Assembly (NCBI RefSeq): GCF_023973825.1
Contig: NC_090122.1
Coordinates: 124,001-188,000, forward strand
Reading direction: 5' to 3'
DNA from: Plasmodium brasilianum
Lineage: Eukaryota; Apicomplexa; Aconoidasida; Haemosporida; Plasmodiidae
DNA: 64,000 bases
The position numbers were made by a program, and so were the translations under genes. The notes below the pieces were generated by a model. It saw nothing but the letters and a program-made list of their open reading frames with translations, searched no databases and was not told the DNA's origin. Of this stretch, positions 10,874-23,084 are shown one piece after another (the stretch's first letter is position 1; every line of letters begins with the position of its first letter).

Positions 10874-12742
10874 ATGAAGAGCAATTTACTTTTATCCTTA
10901 AATAATGCAAAAGATTATTTAAAGAAGAGAAACGAAAATGGGGAGTCCGTGTACGATCATATATGTGATATAATAAATTTTATTGTAGTGGAGAAACCAG
11001 ATAAATGTTATGAAAATTTTGAGATAATATCAAGTCATATAAAGGAAAGTAAAAAAAATGGTTGTACTAGTAGTAATGATGTTAATAGTAATAAAGTAGG
11101 ACAAATAGATTTGAAGGATAACAATTTAGATAATTATATTTTAAGTGATTATATAAAGAAAAAAAAAGAATGGCTAGAAAAAATTAAGTTCCTATTTCAA
11201 AAGAGTTCAGAAAATAAGCCCATTCGTTTACCCTTTATAAGAAATTTGTATGAACAGGTCAAATTAATAAATTGGGCTGGTTACAATATTAAAAAAGATT
11301 TAATATGTTACATTAATAACTCCATAAAACAGATACTAAAACAATACAAGGAAGAATTAATATCATTAAACTTTTGGGGAATACTTAAGGGAATAAAAAA
11401 TGATTACTATATACTAGAGGGTCAACTCAAAAAGGATACTAATATTTTTTCGCGTAAGAAAAAAAACTCCATATATTCTGACGACTCTACTCGTGAGGTA
11501 TCGTCAAATGGTGGATCTTCTTCATCAATCCTCAAAAATGATAATAGCAGCAGAGGCAGAGGAAGTAGAGACAATGACAGCAGAAGTAATGAAAGTAGAA
11601 ACAGTAGCAACAGAGACAGTAACAGCAGAGGTAATAATCACAGCGACAATGACGATGAACTATACGACAAAAGAGGGGACAAAGGAAGAAGGGGAAAAAC
11701 AAAGAGACCAGGAAGAGAGAAAAGAAAACCTTCTAGTAGTGGCAAGTACGCGTATACAAAGGAGGACTACAACCATTTTAATAAAAATGTAAATAAACAT
11801 GTATATTGGGTTTCAATTAATGGAACAGATAAATGGATTTTATTAAAATTTACGACACCAGAATATATTAAAATAGCTAGTCAAACGAACAAAATTCTTA
11901 CTGGCAATATGAATCATATAATAACATCCTTTCCTAATATTGCTATAAAAGAAAAACATTACCTAAGAGCCATTATTTCTATCATCTCGTCCAATACACA
12001 TATATCACCTAAAAATTATTATATTTCAAAAAGTAAAAACAAAATAAATAGAAAAAAAAAAAGGAAAAAGAGAAGAAACAATCGAGGTAATGATGAAGGG
12101 GAACAAGATGAAGAGGAGAACGAAGAGGATGACGAAGATGAAGATGAAGAGGACGAGGAGGACGAAGATGATAAACAACGATATGATGAGGAGGAGGAAA
12201 GTCAAGAAGAACATAGAGACCAAAACGAAGAAGAAGAACAAGAAGAAAAAGAAGATTATGAGACACCATATAATGACGAGATAGTTGAAAATAAGAAATT
12301 CCAATACGACACTAATTTTTTACAAAATATTGAAAATTGGGTATATTCTAAACATCATTTTTTACCTAATGGACATATAGATTACCCTAAGAAGATGAAA
12401 TCCAAAAGGAATAAAAAAATTCAAAATATTATTAAACAAAATCCTCCTTTAAAAGTTTTAAGAAATATTAACCCTCAAAAAGAAAATCAACACAGTCATA
12501 CATGGAAAATAAAACACCTTAACCATGGTCATTATTATGGTGTTCATAACTCACATTATGACATAATTATCATTTATAATTTCTTTTTTTATGGAGCCTT
12601 TACAGTGTATTTTAATAAGCAATATTTTAATTTCTACATAGGTAATGGAATAAAATCAAAGCACGCATTTATTCATACTTACCAACCAGGCAAAGTTTAT
12701 TCAGATAAAAGTGAACTCTCGGAAGAAGACCAAACAAGTTAG
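10874..12742 (+). CDS. Radial spoke head protein 4/6 family
   Basis: A single exon of 622 codons. The N-terminus (NAKDYLKKRNENGESVYDHI, then DKCYENFEIISSHIK) matches the opening of RSPH4A/RSPH6A. Next come YEQVKLINWAGYNIKKDL and LNFWGILKGIKNDYYILEGQL (family RFWGKIxGxxxNYIVAE), then VYWVSINGTDKWILL, ILTGNMNHIITSFPNI, NYLRA-like HYLRAIISIISSNTHISP, NWVYSKHHFLPNGH, and a C-terminal YNFFFYGAFTVYFNKQYFNFYIGNG block. Two low-complexity inserts interrupt it: Ser/Asn/Arg-rich at residues ~211-287 and Lys/Arg then Asp/Glu-rich at ~387-465. The family forms the radial spoke head that contacts the central pair and regulates dynein. In Plasmodium the only flagellated stage is the male gamete, so expression there is expected. 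Identity is strong; stage is inferred. Confidence 0.92.
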   Translation: MKSNLLLSLNNAKDYLKKRNENGESVYDHICDIINFIVVEKPDKCYENFEIISSHIKESKKNGCTSSNDVNSNKVGQIDLKDNNLDNYILSDYIKKKKEWLEKIKFLFQKSSENKPIRLPFIRNLYEQVKLINWAGYNIKKDLICYINNSIKQILKQYKEELISLNFWGILKGIKNDYYILEGQLKKDTNIFSRKKKNSIYSDDSTREVSSNGGSSSSILKNDNSSRGRGSRDNDSRSNESRNSSNRDSNSRGNNHSDNDDELYDKRGDKGRRGKTKRPGREKRKPSSSGKYAYTKEDYNHFNKNVNKHVYWVSINGTDKWILLKFTTPEYIKIASQTNKILTGNMNHIITSFPNIAIKEKHYLRAIISIISSNTHISPKNYYISKSKNKINRKKKRKKRRNNRGNDEGEQDEEENEEDDEDEDEEDEEDEDDKQRYDEEEESQEEHRDQNEEEEQEEKEDYETPYNDEIVENKKFQYDTNFLQNIENWVYSKHHFLPNGHIDYPKKMKSKRNKKIQNIIKQNPPLKVLRNINPQKENQHSHTWKIKHLNHGHYYGVHNSHYDIIIIYNFFFYGAFTVYFNKQYFNFYIGNGIKSKHAFIHTYQPGKVYSDKSELSEEDQTS

Positions 12743-13519
12743 GGGTTGAAAAGAGGGTGCAAGAAAACACAACGGATAAAGTGAAATGCACACAAAAAAA
12801 AAAAAAAAAAAAAAAAAGAAGTGTACCAATTTAAAAAAATTTATTAAAATATTTCTTTTTTCTTTTTTTTTTATTAATTTCTTCCCCATTTATAAAAGTG
12901 CATTTTATTTTCGCTCAATGATTCCCATTAAGTTTATGTATGCGTCTTATAACTTTCAAATCAGAACTATGATATTCTTTACATATCTTCCTAACTCTGT
13001 CTCATATATTAGGTGGTAAGATGTATTGTTAAAACATACTCTTTTTTAATAGAGCAAAGTAAAAAGATGCCACTCATTCAAAGGCTGTTCTGTCGTTTAT
13101 CAGTTTAACATAATATATGAGCTCAAATAATAACACCGAATAAATATTCTTAAAAATTATATTTGATGATTATATTAAGGACCTATATAAAGGCTAAAAC
13201 AGATAACAGTAAATATTTCATTACTCTTAATAATAAAACTTTACTTTAATTGAAATTTTCGTGAAAAAAGTGTTAATAAAAATGTAAATATTGTCCATGC
13301 TTTTTGCAAATCCATTTTAGCTCATATTTGCATTAAAAACAAATTTAATATATATTTTTAAAATGTTGAAGATGATGAATGCGTTCTTCTGATCTTTAAA
13401 ATAATATACATGTTGCTTCACAAAATGCTTAACGCTGTTATGGAATATTAACAATGATGGGGTGAAGAACACATGGAGTTAAAGATGGCCCAAATAAATA
13501 ATACATTTAAATATTACGC

Positions 13520-13575
<56 letters not shown>

Positions 13576-14231
13576 CCATTCATGTGTGTATATATTTTTT
13601 ACGTGCGCACATTCACTAAAAACCCTGTGCAATGCAACGTTGTTTTAATGTCTTGCCCTTGCTCAGACAAAAAGGCACAGATACTGAGGAAAAACTGTGT
13701 TAGCAGAATAACTAGCTACAAATATAACATTAAAGCAAGTATAATTTTCAAAATATATCAAACAAGTAAAATTCTTTTTTTTTTTTTTACTAAAAATAGA
13801 GAGTTATTATTCAAAGACATTTAGAAAAAGAAAAAAAAAAAAATTTAAATACATCATCAAAGTAAACACAATATTATTATTATCATCATAATTAGCAGGA
13901 ATACTGAACCTTAAGATTCTACAATTCGTTAACAGTATAAAATATATAGCTATTTTGTGGTCAACATTTAAAATAAAACGTAGCAGTTTTAAAAAAATTT
14001 ATGAAAAAATAACTTCAAAGGGGTTTGCAACTTTTTTTTTTTTTATTTTTTACTTTTTATTTATTTGTTTTATTTTATTTTTATCTATTCACAACAGAGT
14101 TTTCCAAAAGTTAAAAATAAATAGGGTTACAAGAAAATTTAAAATATAAAAACAGAAACGTTTACAAAAATATTTCAAAAAAAAAAAAAAAAAAAAAAAT
14201 CATATATTTGTACGAGGATACAACAAAAAAG
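12743..14231. other. Intergenic, convergent 3' ends
   Basis: This lies between the stop codons of the radial spoke head gene (+) and RPC8 (-). It contains a 23-base A run at 12794-12816, a long (TA)n at 13524-13562 and an A run at 14178-14199. Short open frames here (for example 13582-13824) show no domain and I do not call them. Confidence 0.65.
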
Positions 14232-15697
14232 CTAATTCCACCATTTAACTAAGCCTAATCCATCCTGTTGAACAGTACCCTTTTTCAAAAAAATATTAAA
14301 AAATAAAATTGTTAACATTGTAAAAAATTGCGAAAATTTTGAAGACTGCAAAAAAACGCAATTATTCATTTCTTTGTTTTTCATGTTACTGTTATAGACA
14401 TGGAGGGGGTTGATTCATCTTTATTCATGTCATTTGGGTCTTTAAAAAAAAAAAAAAAAAAAGTCATAAGTGCTTATACATACATACGTACATACGTACA
14501 TGTATATATATATGTACACGTGCGCATTACGCGGATGAGTTAATTTCACAAACGCCGCACATTTTAATCAGAGTTTTCTTTTGTTTTATTTGTTTACCGC
14601 TAAAATAGGTGTCCAAAATTCTCACCCGTATCAACTCATTTTTGGTATAAAAAAATTTTATACCTTCATATGTCCAGTACCACTCTTTCTTTTCATTGTC
14701 ACTTCAAAAAAAATAGGCATCATCATTATTAATTTATGTACGTTGTAATTATTCAGTTGTTTGTAAAATACTCATTCTTATTAGACTAAAAAAAAAAAAA
14801 AAATGTTCAACTTACAACTCTTTCGGTTCTCTTAAATTTGCACAGTTAACCCTTATGTTTTCAAAAAACCCCAAACTTACTGTGAACGTACAAGTAGGAA
14901 AAAAAGCTAGTAATTCATAATTATACAATTTAAGGAATAGGACAAGGAAACAAGTTGGAGTGGCATGTATGTGAATATACACTTGTACAGGTATAAACAC
15001 ACACATAAAGCATATATATATATATATATATACATATACACCCATATACACACATATGTACGTAAAAAGATGAAGACATATGAATAACTTATTATTCCGT
15101 TGGAGTCTGAGCTTTTGACAAATCCTTCAATAATTTCATTCTCAAAAGGGGAAAAAAAAACTAAGCGGAAAATTACTATAAATCTAATTTCTCCTGTTCC
15201 TCGTAGTATTTCCTTATTTTTTACATCTAATATATCATACAGACCCACACAGAAACCAACATTTTTCAACACCTGTTATAAAGACGTAAGCACATAATAC
15301 ATTTCTTGCAATAGGCAATTACTATCACGCTTTGCAACACAGTTTAAATGAACAAAAAAAAAAAAAAAAGAAAGAAATGTCAACAAATATGTGTAAAATT
15401 ATATAAATGAACCCTCATTTTAAGCAAATTCTTTTATAACACACTCACAGACACTCTACAATATAAATGTTCATCTCACATTCTTTGCTTAAGTTCACAC
15501 GGATATATATATATATGTAAATGTATATGCATTTATATATATTCGTATATAATGGCCATATTTCCATATTTTGTGCAAAATTTTACCTTATCAATATATT
15601 TAGCTCTCAGTAAGTATTCTATCACATTTTTTATATCCTCATCTTTAAAATGAGCTTCAACATTTATAACATCTTCCATAAGAAAAAGAGAAAACAT
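14232..15697 (-). CDS. RPC8: RNA polymerase III subunit RPC8 (RPB7-like), six exons
   Basis: I rebuilt this gene from six exons: 15697-15587, 15272-15089, 14879-14816, 14701-14598, 14439-14390 and 14279-14232. All five introns are GT-AG and all phases agree, giving 186 residues (human RPC8 is about 204). The N-terminus MFSLFLMEDVINVEAHF and the core NVGFCVGLYDILDV, IRFIVIFRLVFFSPFENEII, GFVKSS and ISLGFFENI follow the RPB7/RPC25 pattern of a tip domain then an OB fold. EWYWTYEG and NELIRVRI follow. The last exon ends in DGLGLVKWWN, matching the hallmark GLG...WW tail of RPC8/RPB7 proteins. The subunit forms the stalk with RPC9 and aids initiation at tRNA, 5S and U6 genes. The WW tail separates this from a chance exon chain. 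The choice of RPC8 over RPB7 rests on the GEI/FRPF-like central block and is fairly secure. Confidence 0.9.
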
Positions 15698-17512
15698 TCT
15701 AATGTAAATTATTAAAATAAATTAAAAATAAAGGTTAAGCAACTTGTGCCATTATAAATAGGTGTTGTATTTCGCCGAAAATAAACAAAAAGCATAAATA
15801 AAAATTAATATACTAAAGTGTACATTATGAATAAATGTATAATGAAACGTGAATTAGCCTCATAATAAGTTAATTGTACATGCGTACGTATTTACATACA
15901 TACATACATGAATACATTCCTATTTACTTATATTCATGTATTCCTCTCTTAAATTTTGTTCGGAAAATACATAAAAAAATTAGAGTAGGTTATAAAATAC
16001 ATGTATACATATACACAACTAAAAAAGTAAGAGAAGAATAAAAAAAAAAAAAAAAAATTCTATAAAAATTTTAAGGAATCTTAACATTTTATGTATTATA
16101 TTATTTTACATACATTTTTCTTATTCCCTCTTTGTAAATTTTATTATATTTCCCCTCTATATATTATTGTTTAAATGATTTTATTTTTACATGAATTATT
16201 TTAAAAAATATTTATATATATTTATGTGTATAATTTTTTTTTTTTTTTTTTTTTAATATATTTGTTTTTGGCTACTTAATGTTGTTACCCTTATTGGTTT
16301 GTTTTGTTCATAGTTATTAAAGTAGAAGATTTATTTTGAAATTCATATTTATTTTTTCATAAATAATTCATCTATATATTTATTCATTATTAAGATTTTT
16401 ATTTTTTAAAAAATACATATAATTCTTATACATTGTGCGGTTTTAGTTACTTCCCCCCCTCCTCCAATTTTTTTGCTCTTGTAAGTTACTAATATATATT
16501 CCTTTACTTACAAGGTATAAATTATTGGCCACTCTAAACTTTTGCTCTCTTTCAAAAAAGATGATACGGTAACATACGATATATGAATATATATTTATGT
16601 ATGTATGTATGTACTTAACTGTTTACATATATATACTTGTGCAAATGTAAATGCATACTGCAGATGTATTAATTTCTATGAGATAATTTGAACAGGCAAA
16701 TACATGGCATTTTTCTGATTGCGATTCATATCCCATTTTGTGGCATTGTTGTAGCGCATGTATACATACATATATATATGTATGTGTATATGTATGTGTA
16801 TATGTGGGTGTATATGCATCTGCATATGTATCTGCATATGTATCTGCATATGTATCTGCATATGTATCTGCATATGTATCTGCATATGTATCTGCATATG
16901 TATCTGCATATGTATCTGCATATGTATCTGCATATGTATCTGTATATGTATTTCTATATGTATTCCTATAGTATTTCTTTATGTATCTATATATGTATAC
17001 ATTTTTACTCATTAAAGCCCGTTCAGATAATACCCCCATGTGTGCCCATTTTGCATGTATATATACAACCCCTTAAGTATTAGTACAACACCGAATGTGT
17101 TTATACTACATCATACATGCTAACTTAATTTTTCACATCCTAACGTATACATTAATGTGCACCCATTCGTAGAATAGTTAAAGATCAGTGATTGTAATAA
17201 TTTTAAACAAAACCCCAGAAATAATTTCTTTTTTTATTTCTAAATTTCTTATACGATACAATTTATATGAGGAGTGTTGGGTACTTTTTTTTTTTTTTTT
17301 TGGTCATTTGGCTAGTCGCATTTTAAAATAGTTGACAGAATATTTTAGTTTAAAAAAAAAAAAAAAAAGAGATAAAATATAAGAGAAAAGAAAAAACATA
17401 AAATTGAGAAGATATAAGAGAAGAGAGAAAAACTAGAAGATAACAGAGAAAACGTTAACGGTTATACTTAAAGAATTAATACAAGGAGGGACAGATAAAT
17501 GATGAAATAAAA
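15698..17512. other. Intergenic, divergent promoter region
   Basis: Shared upstream region of RPC8 (-) and the transporter (+). It holds a TACATACA cluster near 15890, a T run at 16233-16254, a 12-bp array at about 16817-16945, and a purine-rich stretch at 17352-17470 that is probably the transporter leader. No gene is seen. Confidence 0.7.
16817..16945. repeat. 12-bp array, about eleven CTGCATATGTAT units
   Basis: Near-perfect 12-bp units (CTGCATATGTAT in one register) run for about 130 bp, with decayed copies on both sides out to about 16790 and 16990. Each unit holds the palindrome CATATG and the half-site TGCAT. All frames on both strands stay open because 12 is a multiple of three; the readings (YADTYADT, MYLHMYLH, CICICI) are artefacts. 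Confidence 0.92.
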
Positions 17513-18531
17513 ATGAAAAAATGGAAAGAGACAAGATGGCATATAAATATAATATTGATGTTTTTTCATCAATTTTTTGATAGGATTAATTATTCGATGA
17601 GAAATACCTTTTTACATGACCATTACATTTACTTAAAATTTAAAAAAAATAAAGTAATTGGATTGTTGTCAATAATTAACTCGTCTGTCTGTTTAGTTAT
17701 CTCTCCTATAGTTGGGTATTATTGTGACAAACATAAGAAAGAAAGAATCAAAATTCTGCAAATTATTTCTATAACATACCTTCTAGTTAATATTATTCAT
17801 TACATGTTCATAAGAACAAACAGTTTAAGTCTAATAATATTCGTAACTGCTATATCGAAGATGTTGCATGAATGCTCTCATGTAATAACGGAATCTATTT
17901 TTATAGAGAGTATAGATAAAGGTTAATTTGTTGAAATAATTCATACTTTTTTCTTTTTATGTATTTAATTTATTTTTATTCACATATAAATGATCTAAAT
18001 AATGGTCTGCATTTGGTTAAGCTGATGATTACGTGCTTATGTGCACGAATACATACATATACACACTCCCACATGTATACACTCTTACATTTATGCACAT
18101 TTTACTTACATAACTTGCTAAAACTTTCCGCAGGAAAGAAAAGCATAATTTTCACGTATCAGAAACTCATAAGTACAGTTGCTACTATGTTAGGCCCCTT
18201 TTTTTGTTTAATACTATTTTATTTATATAATGATAAGTGGAATATCAAAAATATATTTATAATTTTTCAATTTTCTATTTTAACTATTCTTCCTCAAACA
18301 CTTATAAGTTTTCTATGGAAGAATAGTTATAGTGAAACGGTTAGAAGTCCAGAAGAAGTAGACTTAATAATAAAAAAAAATGATGAAAAGCATATGTTTT
18401 GTTTTTCTACCAATCATATTCCTTATATTGTTTTTATATCGCATATAATAACCCTGGCTGGAGCAGGTTACCACCTTTTTTTTCTTTTTTTTTAAATGAG
18501 TACATATACATATATATACGTACATATATAT

Positions 18532-18587
<56 letters not shown>

Positions 18588-20206
18588 CACGTACACATGC
18601 ATTTTTACTAGTGTACACCATTTTAATCGTTTGAAATGGTTAAACATAAACAAAAGACGTTGCTCATATATACATTTTGTATCATTTATAACATGCGTAA
18701 TTTCATATAAATACGTTTTTGACTAACTTCCTCTTTATAGGTATGACATTTAAGTATTTTTCATTATATTTGAAGTCTGAATATAAGGTATCACCTATTC
18801 TGATGTGCGTTCTTAACATTGTTATTCCAGTGTTGTTGACCTTCTTTACATACAGTAATTTAAAAGAGAAACAAACTTTTAAGTAGATATACAGACAAAC
18901 GAACAAACGAATGAACCAGCGAAATACACACTTAGCATTCTCATTTAAAATACTCATGCAGAATGCATACGTCAACCTTGTTATTTTTAAATTAAAATTT
19001 TTTATCTTTTTTTTTTTTTTTTTTTGAAGTTTCTCAAAAATTGTCAAAATCACTGGGAAGGGCACAGGTTTCTCTGTTTTTCACAACCATCGGTTTTTTG
19101 TAATTACTCGAAACTGATATTTAAACAGATACATAAATTCGCATAAATATTGTTAATATTTTTTTCATGATCACATTTGTACGTAAGTACGTACATATAT
19201 AAATATAAATAAATAAGTAAATAAATATAAATATATGTATATATATATATATATATATATGCATGCCTTATTTTAACCAGGTTGCTGTGTTCACTGCTAT
19301 ATATACATAACTACCAAGACGTTCTGAAAGTCCACGTTTTTAGGTAATCATAGTGTACACAAAGCTGCGTATTTACCCTTTTATGTGCCTTACATATTCA
19401 GAGAATAATATATAATAATATGTAACAATATATAATAATATATTATAATATACATTTGTTTCCCCTTTTTTGTTGACAGGAGTGTTTTTCAAAATTGTAC
19501 AAACTCAATAGATAAAAGTATTCTATATGATTTTATTGATACCAACAGATACACAGGTTTAAATACAAAATGGAACGTGAATGCAAGTTGCACGCATATT
19601 TATTACCCATATATTTTCACATATAATATATAACATGTATATATATATATATATATTTATTCAATATACATGAATTTATCCTTGTACATTCAATTTAACA
19701 TGCCCACGTATATTCACCTATACATGCTTGTTTATATGTATTATTTAACCTTCAAAATGTAGGAAGGTGGATGGGTGTACAAAGTTTATACTATTTGGTT
19801 TGGTCTATCAGCGCATATTTTGGTATTAAAAAATTAAAATATATTGAAAAGGAATGCTTATTTTATTTTATTTTTTTTCCTGCACAATGTGTTCCATCGA
19901 CCTTTAATTTTTCAGGAGGATGGCTGTCTGACATATCGTCCTACAGGCATACATTTAAAATAACAAGTAATTAATCCTTTTTTTTTTTTTTTTTTTTCTT
20001 TTTCTTTTCCCTTTTTCATTTTTTCTTTATATATGTGCCCAAATGTAAATAAAGTGCACTGCATAGTAGAATAATAATATTCTGTTAATGTCACAGTAAA
20101 TATAATAACACCACAATATCTTCTTCCTTCAGCCTTTTTCTATTTGATCTCATTAATAATATATGCCCCCCTTTTGTGGCTTGTACCTGTTAAGGAAACC
20201 ATATAA
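17513..20206 (+). CDS. Major facilitator superfamily transporter, nine exons
   Basis: Exons: 17513-17921, 18134-18466, 18741-18854, 19030-19099, 19281-19343, 19480-19556, 19763-19822, 19916-19966 and 20133-20206. Every junction is GT-AG and in phase, giving 416 residues, a normal MFS length. Hydrophobic helices run through most of the protein. The loop 2-3 signature reads PIVGYYCDKHKKERI (compare GxxxDRxGRR), and its C-terminal counterpart reads GGWLSDISSYRHTFK. The C-terminus YAPLLWLVPVKETI is the last helix plus a short tail. The substrate cannot be told. Introns carry T-rich acceptors and long (TA)n runs (for example 18520-18580 and 19238-19260). An in-frame stop just upstream supports the start at 17513. 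It is not one of the parasite's well-known sugar or drug transporters by anything I can recognise. Confidence 0.85.
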
Positions 20207-22786
20207 ATGAAACAGTTATCTAATAGAGAAAAAAAAAAAAAAAAAAAAAAATATACAGTTATGGATAAAAAAAGTCAGATTTTTTAATGTAAAAAAAAAA
20301 AAAATCTAAGTGAGTATAAAACTTTTACTTCTTATCTTAATATACATAATTTATTTAATATAAAATTTTGAATTAAAGTTTTTTGTATGTTTAAATTTGT
20401 TTATAAGTATATAAAAATTTTTTTTTTTTTTTTAGAAAACCAAAATTTATACTATCATTATTTTGTACTTACGTTGTTGGATATACTTACATAAAAATAT
20501 GGCATAATATTTTAATTTTACTTTGTACTCTATGTCTTTAATTTTTTAATAGTTCTTGGTTTTTTTTTTAACCTTTATTTAATAAATTTTTATATATTGT
20601 TTTTTTTCCACTCCCTCTTTTTTTTTTTATTATGTCTGTTGTCATTCCTTTTCAATTGTTTATTAACCATTAAAACTTATCTAAAAATACAACTGAACTT
20701 TCTCAGAAATTTCAGCCTCTATAATTTTTTTCAAATGGTTGTTTCAACTGTTTTTATAAAAAAAAAAAAAAAAAAAAAAAAAACAGAAAAAAAGAAAAAA
20801 AGAAAGTAAGAATAAAAAAAGAACATTAAAAGGGAAATGAAAATTCATAAAAAATTAAGTCTATTTATGTCATATTTTCAATATTACATACATATATAGA
20901 CATGTACCCTATTCGGAAAATATATTAAAACATATTTAATAAACATATTCTCTTTTAATTTGGGATGGTCAAATTTTGCTAAAGTTTATCTTATTACATT
21001 TTATGTCAGCTTAACGGTAAGAAAAATATTTATGAACACATTATTATTTATAAAAAACTAATACGATATTCTTAAAAAATGATAACCATTGATCTTCATT
21101 CGTCAAAATAATTTGTAAAAATAATAGTAGCCCAATATGAAGTTCTCAAAAAGGTATATTTATGAAAACGTAAATACTCCTTTTAACTTAATACTGACAT
21201 TTTGTAAAAGTCAGAACAGGCATATTATAGTTATGTATACATATACATACAGCCATACGTACATATACATACGCATATACATACACATATACATATATGC
21301 ATATGTTACAACAAATTAACAAAAGAAAAGTATTAAAATCAAATTTAAACACAAAATTGCACAGGCCAGACTTCCCTACTTGCACAATGTTTCGAATAGT
21401 ACTGTGTTCAACTTGACATAACCAAAAGAAAAAAAAGAGATGGATGTAACAACTATTCGTTAAAACTACTTTCCCTTTTACATTTTTGTATTCAATTTCA
21501 TGTATACCGAAATTTTTAAAATGGTTAACAATTTTTATGAATCATTTCCATGAACATTTTTTCTAGGCGTATATGCACAATGTACATATTATCACTTCCC
21601 TATTTCAGCCTTTACTGAAATCATTACTTCAAAAATGAAAATAGTGCATCCGTGAACTGCTTTCATAATTAAATAAATAAAATAAAATAAAATAAAACAA
21701 AAAAGAGTAAAATAAAGTAATAATTCAAATGAAATTAAACTAATTATTGTTAAATAAATAATAAAATCAAAAATTCTGAACAAAAGGCAACACATGCCTT
21801 GCCTGTTCATAACATCCTTACTATAAAAGGATAAAAACTGTTCATAATTTTTTTTTTTTTTTTCTCGCCATTATTAATAATGTTTCCTTTTAAAATTAGA
21901 AATGAAAAAAACAAAAAATTATCTTTATGTATTACTCCTTTCCCTTTTTTCTTTTTATTTCTACTACCATACTCTTCATTTCAACCTTTTTATTATCAAT
22001 AGGGGATTCTTTTGTCCCTTTATATTTTTAATTACATATCATGAAAAAATAATTTCCTTTATAAACTATCATAATAACTTAAATATATTTTTTTTACACA
22101 TTTAGTTTACTTCTCTATTCCAAAAAGGAAAAAAGATGTGCCAAAAATGTTAACAGTTGAAATATGCATATACATATATAGATATACATACATATATATT
22201 CTTAAAATGTACGCTTGTGCGTGGCTTGAGTTCTACCATTTTCAAGGATCAAAACTTTTTTTAATCCCTTAATTGCTCCTTTTTTATTGTTGCTACATTG
22301 AGAACTACCAGTTGTAAGAAAAACTCAAATTAAAATTTTGAAACTTATTTTTTAATAAAAAAATAAAACAAATTATGACTATAATTTTTTCTTTAAATAA
22401 AAAAAAGAGTAAAAATGGAAGAACTAAGATTTGTTCTATTTTCTTACATCAATACAGTGTGGTTAAATAGAAAAATTGTTCTTTCTTAACATAACAAACA
22501 AGATAATTTCATGTACAAATATATCGCTAATTTTGTTGTTTCACGGTTTTCTTTTTTTCGTATATGAGTCCATACCATCTGCATTTATGAAGAGAACTAT
22601 TTGCATCTTTTCTATTTTTATTTTATACCTTTTTTGCTAACTGATCAATATTTTTACAATTCGAAAAAAAGGTTATAACACTTTTTTACGTACAGTAGAA
22701 CGGGTGTGCTAAATGCACTTTTTTATTTTAACAACTGATATATTATTATGATACTTTTAATTTTTCATTATATTTTGAAGAGCATG

Positions 22787-22831
<45 letters not shown>

Positions 22832-23010
22832 TTTATTAATAATCACTTATATTTAAATTTACTAAAAGTTTCGAATTTTTTATTCCTTTCACACTTACAA
22901 AAAGCGTATCATCCACTGTAGCCACATATGTATGACCAAATTCTGTTGCTCTGTATGTATATGTAGGTATAAATATATTTATATGTATATACATATGGGT
23001 AAGTAAATAA

Positions 23011-23041
<31 letters not shown>

Positions 23042-23043
23042 AT

Positions 23044-23084
<41 letters not shown>

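Noticed and set aside
12009..12304. Leu/Ile-rich minus-strand frames inside the radial spoke gene
   Set aside because: Complement of the Asp/Glu/Lys codon-rich insert; shadows of the real gene.
13582..13824. 80-codon + strand frame with several cysteines
   Set aside because: No domain, no matching exon around it and it starts in microsatellite; sits in a convergent 3' gap.
16623..17083. Five overlapping open frames (YADT, MYLH, CICI repeats)
   Set aside because: All are translations of the 12-bp array in every frame, with no coding signature outside it.
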